Below are positions 59,831-64,000 of a stretch of 64,000 bases of DNA, one piece after another. How positions within the stretch are numbered: the first letter of the stretch is position 1; every line of letters begins with the position of its first letter. This stretch comes from PALSA-1006 sp963733265 (GTDB lineage Bacteria; Pseudomonadota; Gammaproteobacteria; Burkholderiales; Gallionellaceae). Under the pieces are notes generated by a model, which saw nothing but the letters and a program-made list of their open reading frames with translations, was not told the DNA's origin and searched no databases. The translations under genes were made by a program, and so were the position numbers. The DNA lies in the NCBI GenBank assembly GCA_963733265.1, contig CAVTCF010000004.1, positions 496,001-560,000 of the forward strand, given 5' to 3'.

Positions 59831-60776
59831 ATCAGAAAAACAGACTAAACCGGTGAATACCAATCCCAGGTCATTTGGCAAAGTTGCCGTGCTGTTTGGC
59901 GGACGTTCTGCCGAACGCGAGGTGTCCTTAAAAAGCGGCTCGGCAGTGTTGGCCGCACTGCAAAAGAGCGGCGTTGATGCGCATGCTTTTGATCCGGCAA
60001 TTCGCCCGCTGCAAGCACTAAAAGATGAAAAGTTTGACCGCGCCTTTATCGCGCTGCATGGTCGCTACGGAGAAGATGGCACAGTGCAGGGTGCATTGGA
60101 AATACTGGGAATTCCCTATACAGGCAGCGGCGTGATGGCTTCAGCTATCGGAATGGACAAGTGGCGTACCAAGCTGATTTGGCAATCAACGGGTTTGCCT
60201 GTTCCCGAGTATGAAGCCTTGACCGCCCCCAGCGACTGGAATGCGCTGGCAGATCATCTGGATTTGCCGTTATTTGTAAAGCCAGCCAATGAAGGCAGCA
60301 GTGTCGGCATCAGTAAAGTAAAGACGGTGGAGGGGATACCCGTTGCGTATGCAGAAGCTGCAAAACACGACAAAGTGGTTATTTTCGAAAGTTATGTCAG
60401 CGGAGGCGAGTATACCGTTGCGATTCTGAATGGTCGCGCACTGCCGGTCATCAAGATCGAGCCGGCAAACGAATTTTATGACTATGAAGCAAAATACCTG
60501 AGCAATAACACACGTTACCTATGCCCGTGCGGATTAAGCGAAGAGCAGGAAAGCGAAATGCAACATCTGGCACAAGACGCATTTGCGATTATCGGCGGTG
60601 AAGGCTGGGGGCGCGTAGATTTCTTGCGCGGTGAAGACGGCAAGATTTATCTGCTGGAAGCAAACACCTCTCCCGGCATGACCGACCATAGCCTGGTGCC
60701 AATGGCTGCACGACATGCGGGTATAAGTTTCGAACAATTGGTGCTGCAAATTTTGGAGTCGGCACATGTGGGATAA
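59823..60776 (+). CDS. ddlB: D-alanine-D-alanine ligase
   Basis: 317 aa from the ATG at 59823, overlapping the murB stop by 8 nt; earlier in-frame ATGs (59814) cannot be excluded. ATP-grasp: VLFGGRSAEREVSLKSGSAV, HGRYGEDGTVQGALE, KPANEGSSVGISKV, LEANTSPGMTDHSL. Makes D-Ala-D-Ala for MurF. Confidence 0.94.
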   Translation: MSKSEKQTKPVNTNPRSFGKVAVLFGGRSAEREVSLKSGSAVLAALQKSGVDAHAFDPAIRPLQALKDEKFDRAFIALHGRYGEDGTVQGALEILGIPYTGSGVMASAIGMDKWRTKLIWQSTGLPVPEYEALTAPSDWNALADHLDLPLFVKPANEGSSVGISKVKTVEGIPVAYAEAAKHDKVVIFESYVSGGEYTVAILNGRALPVIKIEPANEFYDYEAKYLSNNTRYLCPCGLSEEQESEMQHLAQDAFAIIGGEGWGRVDFLRGEDGKIYLLEANTSPGMTDHSLVPMAARHAGISFEQLVLQILESAHVG

Positions 60777-61503
60777 CGCACCACTGCTACGCGTGATTGC
60801 CAATCTGTTGTTCGGATTGAGTCTGGCGATGGTGCTGTACGGCGTGGCGCGTTATGTGTTGCATTTGCCTGTATTTCCGCTTAACGCAATACAACTGCAA
60901 GAGGCTCCGAAAAATGTGCCGGTTGAAATGATCGAACGAGTAGTGCGTGAGCAGATACAGGGAAATTTTTTTACGGTGGACTTGAATCGGACACGCACGG
61001 CATTTGAGCGTTTGCCATGGGTGCGCAAAGTGAGTGTACGCAGAAAGTTCCCGTGGAGTCTGGAAGTTCAGCTTGAAGAACACAAGGCATTGGCGCGTTG
61101 GAACGGGAATGGATTGGTCAATACCTACGGGGAAGTATTTACGGAAAAAACCGATTTGGTGTTGCCGGCATTTTTCGGACAGCCGAATACGTCCGCACAG
61201 ATGGCGGGTATGTATGACGAACTTAGTAAAGAGCTGCGTCCGATGAAGGAGGAAGTGACTCAAATCAGCCTGTCGCCGAGGTTTGCATGGCAACTGAGAT
61301 TAAGCAACGGCATGGTGCTGGAGTTGGGGCGCGAGCAGATGCAGCAACGATTGGAGAGGTTTGTCGGTGTATATCCCTACAGCCTGTCCACACTTTCACA
61401 CACGGTGACACATGTTGACTTGCGCTATCGCAACGGCTTTGCCGCCTATCTGCCGAATGGGGCAGAGGAACGCGCCAGCCGGATATCCGGAAAAAAGGTT
61501 TAG
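60766..61503 (+). CDS. ftsQ: Cell division protein FtsQ
   Basis: 245 aa. Short cytoplasmic part, one TM (~10-28; VIANLLFGLSLAMVLYGVA), a POTRA domain (~35-105; NVPVEMIERVVREQI, RLPWVRKVSVRRKFPWSLEV) and a beta domain. Scaffold of the divisome with FtsL/FtsB. 11-nt overlap with ddlB. Confidence 0.93.
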   Translation: MWDNAPLLRVIANLLFGLSLAMVLYGVARYVLHLPVFPLNAIQLQEAPKNVPVEMIERVVREQIQGNFFTVDLNRTRTAFERLPWVRKVSVRRKFPWSLEVQLEEHKALARWNGNGLVNTYGEVFTEKTDLVLPAFFGQPNTSAQMAGMYDELSKELRPMKEEVTQISLSPRFAWQLRLSNGMVLELGREQMQQRLERFVGVYPYSLSTLSHTVTHVDLRYRNGFAAYLPNGAEERASRISGKKV

Positions 61504-61515
61504 AGGAATATTACG

Positions 61516-62751
61516 ATGAGTAAAAGCAGAGAAACAAAAAACCTGATCGTTGGTCTGGATATCGGAACATCGAAGATAGTCACCATCGTGGCAGAGGTTA
61601 AACCGGAAGGAACGCTGGAGGTGATCGGCGTAGGAATGCATGAATCTTCCGGCATGAAAAAAGGCATGGTGGTGAACATCGATGCAACGGTGGCAGCCAT
61701 ACAGCGCTCACTCGAAGAAGCCGAGTTAATGGCTGACTGCAAAATACGCGAAGTCTATACAGGCATTGCGGGCGGGCATATTAAAAGTTCCAACGCCAAC
61801 GGCATGGTGAAAATAAAAGACAAGGAAGTCGCGCAGGCAGACATTGATCGCGTAGTAGAAACTGCCAGCTCGATCAGCTTGCCCGGCGACCAGCAAATGC
61901 TGCATATCCTGGAACAGGAATTCAGTATAGACGGACAGGAAGGCATCAAGAAACCGCTCGGGATGAGTGGCATGAAACTGGAAGTTGAAGTTCATATCGT
62001 GACAGGTGCCGTAGCGGCAGTACAAAACATACTCAAGTGCGTGCATCGTTGCGGACTGGAAGTAAAACACATGATTTTGCAACCGCTGGCATCGAGCAGA
62101 GCGGTGCTGGCAGATGATGAAAAAGATCTGGGTGTCTGCCTTGTCGATATAGGCGGAGGAACTACTGATGTGGCGGTGTTTACCGGTGGCGCGATTCGCC
62201 ACACCGCAGTGATTCCAATTGCCGGTGATCAGATTACCAACGACATCGCGATGGCGTTGCGCACGCCCACTAAGGATGCTGAAGACATCAAAATTAAACA
62301 TGGTTGCGCGCTACGCCAACTGGCTGAAGACGCGGCAATCGAGGTGCCCGGGGTTGGCGAACGCGGGGCACGAATGTTGTCGCGCCAAACTCTGGCAGAA
62401 GTGATCGAGCCGCGCGTGGAAGAGTTGTATTCGCTGGTGCAAACAGAATTGCGGCGCAGTGGCTTCGAAGATTTATTGTCATCCGGCATCGTGCTTACAG
62501 GCGGCAGTAGTGCCATGCAAGGCATGGTAGAGCTGGGCGAAGAAATTTTTCATATGCCGGTACGCCTGGGCTTGCCGCGATATGTTGGCGGACTATCGGA
62601 TGTGGTGAAGACGCCGCGCTTTGCGACAGGCGTGGGTTTGTTGCTGTATGGATTGGAGCAGGAGCAAAAGAATCAAGTGGCGCGTATGCAATCGAGTTCA
62701 TTTAAAGATGTGATGGCTCGAATGAAAGAATGGTTTCATGGCACGTTTTAA
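61516..62751 (+). CDS. ftsA: Cell division protein FtsA
   Basis: 411 aa actin-like ATPase: LIVGLDIGTSKIVTIVAEV, CLVDIGGGTTDVAVF, IVLTGGSSAMQGM, and a C-terminal amphipathic membrane helix (VMARMKEWFHGTF). Anchors FtsZ filaments to the inner membrane. 12 nt after ftsQ. Confidence 0.96.
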   Translation: MSKSRETKNLIVGLDIGTSKIVTIVAEVKPEGTLEVIGVGMHESSGMKKGMVVNIDATVAAIQRSLEEAELMADCKIREVYTGIAGGHIKSSNANGMVKIKDKEVAQADIDRVVETASSISLPGDQQMLHILEQEFSIDGQEGIKKPLGMSGMKLEVEVHIVTGAVAAVQNILKCVHRCGLEVKHMILQPLASSRAVLADDEKDLGVCLVDIGGGTTDVAVFTGGAIRHTAVIPIAGDQITNDIAMALRTPTKDAEDIKIKHGCALRQLAEDAAIEVPGVGERGARMLSRQTLAEVIEPRVEELYSLVQTELRRSGFEDLLSSGIVLTGGSSAMQGMVELGEEIFHMPVRLGLPRYVGGLSDVVKTPRFATGVGLLLYGLEQEQKNQVARMQSSSFKDVMARMKEWFHGTF

Positions 62752-62758
62752 GTTGTCG

Positions 62759-62776
62759 TTTCAGTGCGGGCTGAAA
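62759..62776. repeat. Small hairpin between ftsA and ftsZ
   Basis: TTTCAG-TGCGGG-CTGAAA just past the ftsA stop, in the 94-nt gap before ftsZ. A 6-bp stem without T-run; it may influence the ftsA/ftsZ message ratio. Confidence 0.3.
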
Positions 62777-62845
62777 TGAAATACAGTGTTAATTTCGGGT
62801 GTTGAGGTTTAGGGTTTTGATTTGCAATTTGATAAGGAGAAAAAA

Positions 62846-64000
62846 ATGTTTGAACTAATGGAATCACAGCCGCAAGGCGCAGTAATCAAAGTGATCGGTG
62901 TTGGTGGCTGCGGTGGCAATGCTGTCGACCACATGATCGAACAAGGGGTGCAGGGCGTTGAGTTCATCACCATTAATACGGATGCACAAGCCCTCAAACG
63001 CAGCAAGGCGCGCACGCAGTTGCAAATTGGTTCAACGCTGACCAAAGGGCTGGGGGCCGGTGCCAAGCCGGAGATTGGCCAGGCAGCAGCAGAAGAAGAT
63101 CGCGAACGTATTGCCGAAATAATTCAAGGTGCGAATATGGTTTTTATCACCGCAGGGATGGGTGGTGGAACGGGTACTGGTGCAGCGCCGGTAGTGGCGC
63201 AAGTGGCAAAGGAATTGGGTATTTTAACCGTTGCCGTTGTGACCAAACCGTTCGTATTTGAAGGTAAGCGCATGAGTTTGGCTCAAACCGGTATTGAGGA
63301 GTTGGCAATTTATGTCGACTCACTCATCATTGTGCCAAATGCAAAGTTGATGGAAGTATTGGGTGGAAAAACAACGCTTCCCGCTGCGTTTAAGGCGGCG
63401 AATGGTGTATTGCAGGGTGCGGTTGCCGGTATTGCCGAAGTCATTAACGTACCGGGTATGGTCAACGTGGATTTCGCCGACGTATGTACACTGATGTCCG
63501 AGAATGGCATGGCAATGATGGGTGCAGCCACGGCCACTGGAGAAAATCGCGCCAAAAAGGCAGCCGAGCAGGCAATTGCCAGCCCCTTGCTGGAAGATGT
63601 CGATCTGTCCGGGGCACGCGGTGTGCTGGTAAATATCACCTCAAGCAGCACGCTGACTTTGGAAGAGTTGCATGAAGTCATGAATTGCTTCCAATTTGCG
63701 GCAACAGAAGCGACCGTGATTGTAGGGTCGGTATTCGATGAGACTATGGGTGATGAGCTGCGCGTGACTATTGTCGCAACAGGCCTGGGCTCTCCGAGAA
63801 ACAAACAATCAAAACCGGTACTGGTTCCGCAGGCGCAACTGCGTACCGGCACGCATGACCTTCCAAGTGTCGACTATCGCGAGTTGGAAATGCCCGCGGT
63901 GATACGAACTGCACGTCATCATGCGGCTACGGTAGAAGCAATGAAACAGTCTGGTGTGGACACTTTGGACATCCCGTCATTCCTGCGTAAACAGGCTGAC
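62846..64000 (+). CDS. ftsZ: Cell division GTPase FtsZ, 3' end beyond window
   Basis: The first 385 codons from the ATG at 62846 (AAGGAG 7 nt upstream); the gene runs past 64000. Family pattern is clear: KVIGVGGCGGNAVDHMI, NTDAQAL (44-50), the GTP-binding signature GGGTGTG (106-112), and the T7-loop NVDFADV (207-213) that completes the neighbour's active site. Unusual: Asp187 of the guanine pocket (normally AAND) is Gly here (AANG, codon 63404-63406), NEK is NAK at 166-168, and several nearby conserved residues differ. Last gene of the dcw cluster in view. Confidence 0.95.
   Translation, partial: MFELMESQPQGAVIKVIGVGGCGGNAVDHMIEQGVQGVEFITINTDAQALKRSKARTQLQIGSTLTKGLGAGAKPEIGQAAAEEDRERIAEIIQGANMVFITAGMGGGTGTGAAPVVAQVAKELGILTVAVVTKPFVFEGKRMSLAQTGIEELAIYVDSLIIVPNAKLMEVLGGKTTLPAAFKAANGVLQGAVAGIAEVINVPGMVNVDFADVCTLMSENGMAMMGAATATGENRAKKAAEQAIASPLLEDVDLSGARGVLVNITSSSTLTLEELHEVMNCFQFAATEATVIVGSVFDETMGDELRVTIVATGLGSPRNKQSKPVLVPQAQLRTGTHDLPSVDYRELEMPAVIRTARHHAATVEAMKQSGVDTLDIPSFLRKQAD

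Noticed and set aside
1..64000. tRNA, rRNA, CRISPR arrays and intact insertion sequences
   Set aside because: None found by reading; no regularly spaced repeats, no transposase motifs and no tRNA-like T-arm with a matching acceptor stem. A covariance-model scan would be needed to exclude small RNAs.

Overview
The window looks like the chromosome of a betaproteobacterium, probably Nitrosomonadales/Gallionellaceae (iron- or nitrite-oxidising lineages such as Gallionella, Sideroxydans or Ca. Nitrotoga). This is inferred from a soluble NAD-dependent fdsGBACD formate dehydrogenase, FlhDC-type flagellar control, a ubiK-comM pair, a TorF-type porin, a haem-binding chemoreceptor, Gram-negative meso-DAP peptidoglycan genes and intermediate GC. 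The genus is not proven from sequence alone.

Layout. 1-4.6 kb: the end of a spermidine-synthase-like gene, a CcoG/FixG-like Fe-S membrane protein, an unknown two-TM protein, a FixH/YtkA-like lipoprotein, a short CcoN-like haem protein with a tiny one-TM ORF, and a truncated haemoglobin. This reads as an oxidase-assembly and O2/NO-handling neighbourhood. 4.9-14.4 kb: a small barrel protein, mpl, a DUF486 protein, an FKBP isomerase, metH, an unknown lipoprotein, a DUF3301 protein, an anchored glutaredoxin and two small membrane proteins. 14.5-19.5 kb: an EF-hand protein, a TMEM175-like channel, a PAS-GGDEF-EAL protein and a secreted barrel-like protein. 19.5-22.4 kb: psiE, a comM gene whose P-loop segment has been replaced by about 1 kb of foreign DNA, and ubiK. 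22.6-27.5 kb: a TorF porin, a PAS plus c-haem chemoreceptor and rhlE.

27.5-37.1 kb is a formate module: a LysR regulator, an OFA-family oxalate/formate transporter, then fdsG-fdsB-fdsA-fdsC-fdsD with 4-nt or 1-nt overlaps, then moaA for molybdenum cofactor. Formate taken up or made inside the cell would be oxidised to CO2 with NADH formed. 37.2-42.8 kb is looser accessory DNA: small secreted proteins, flhDC standing alone with repeated TTCCTACA boxes upstream, remnants of a type I secretion system, a lone response regulator, a nitrobindin-like haem protein and a CCACAGAG repeat.

42.8-64 kb is core genome. gmk-rpoZ-spoT lies on the minus strand. Divergent from it is the complete division/cell-wall (dcw) cluster mraZ-rsmH-ftsL-ftsI-murE-murF-mraY-murD-ftsW-murG-murC-murB-ddlB-ftsQ-ftsA-ftsZ, with ftsZ cut by the window end. 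A good sigma70 promoter and 10-bp-spaced MraZ boxes precede mraZ. The most striking points are the disrupted comM, an FtsZ with Gly in place of the guanine-recognising Asp187, the PAS/c-haem chemoreceptor, the minimal oxidase-like pieces near the left end, and several unexplained palindromes and repeats. No tRNA, rRNA, CRISPR array or complete insertion sequence was seen.
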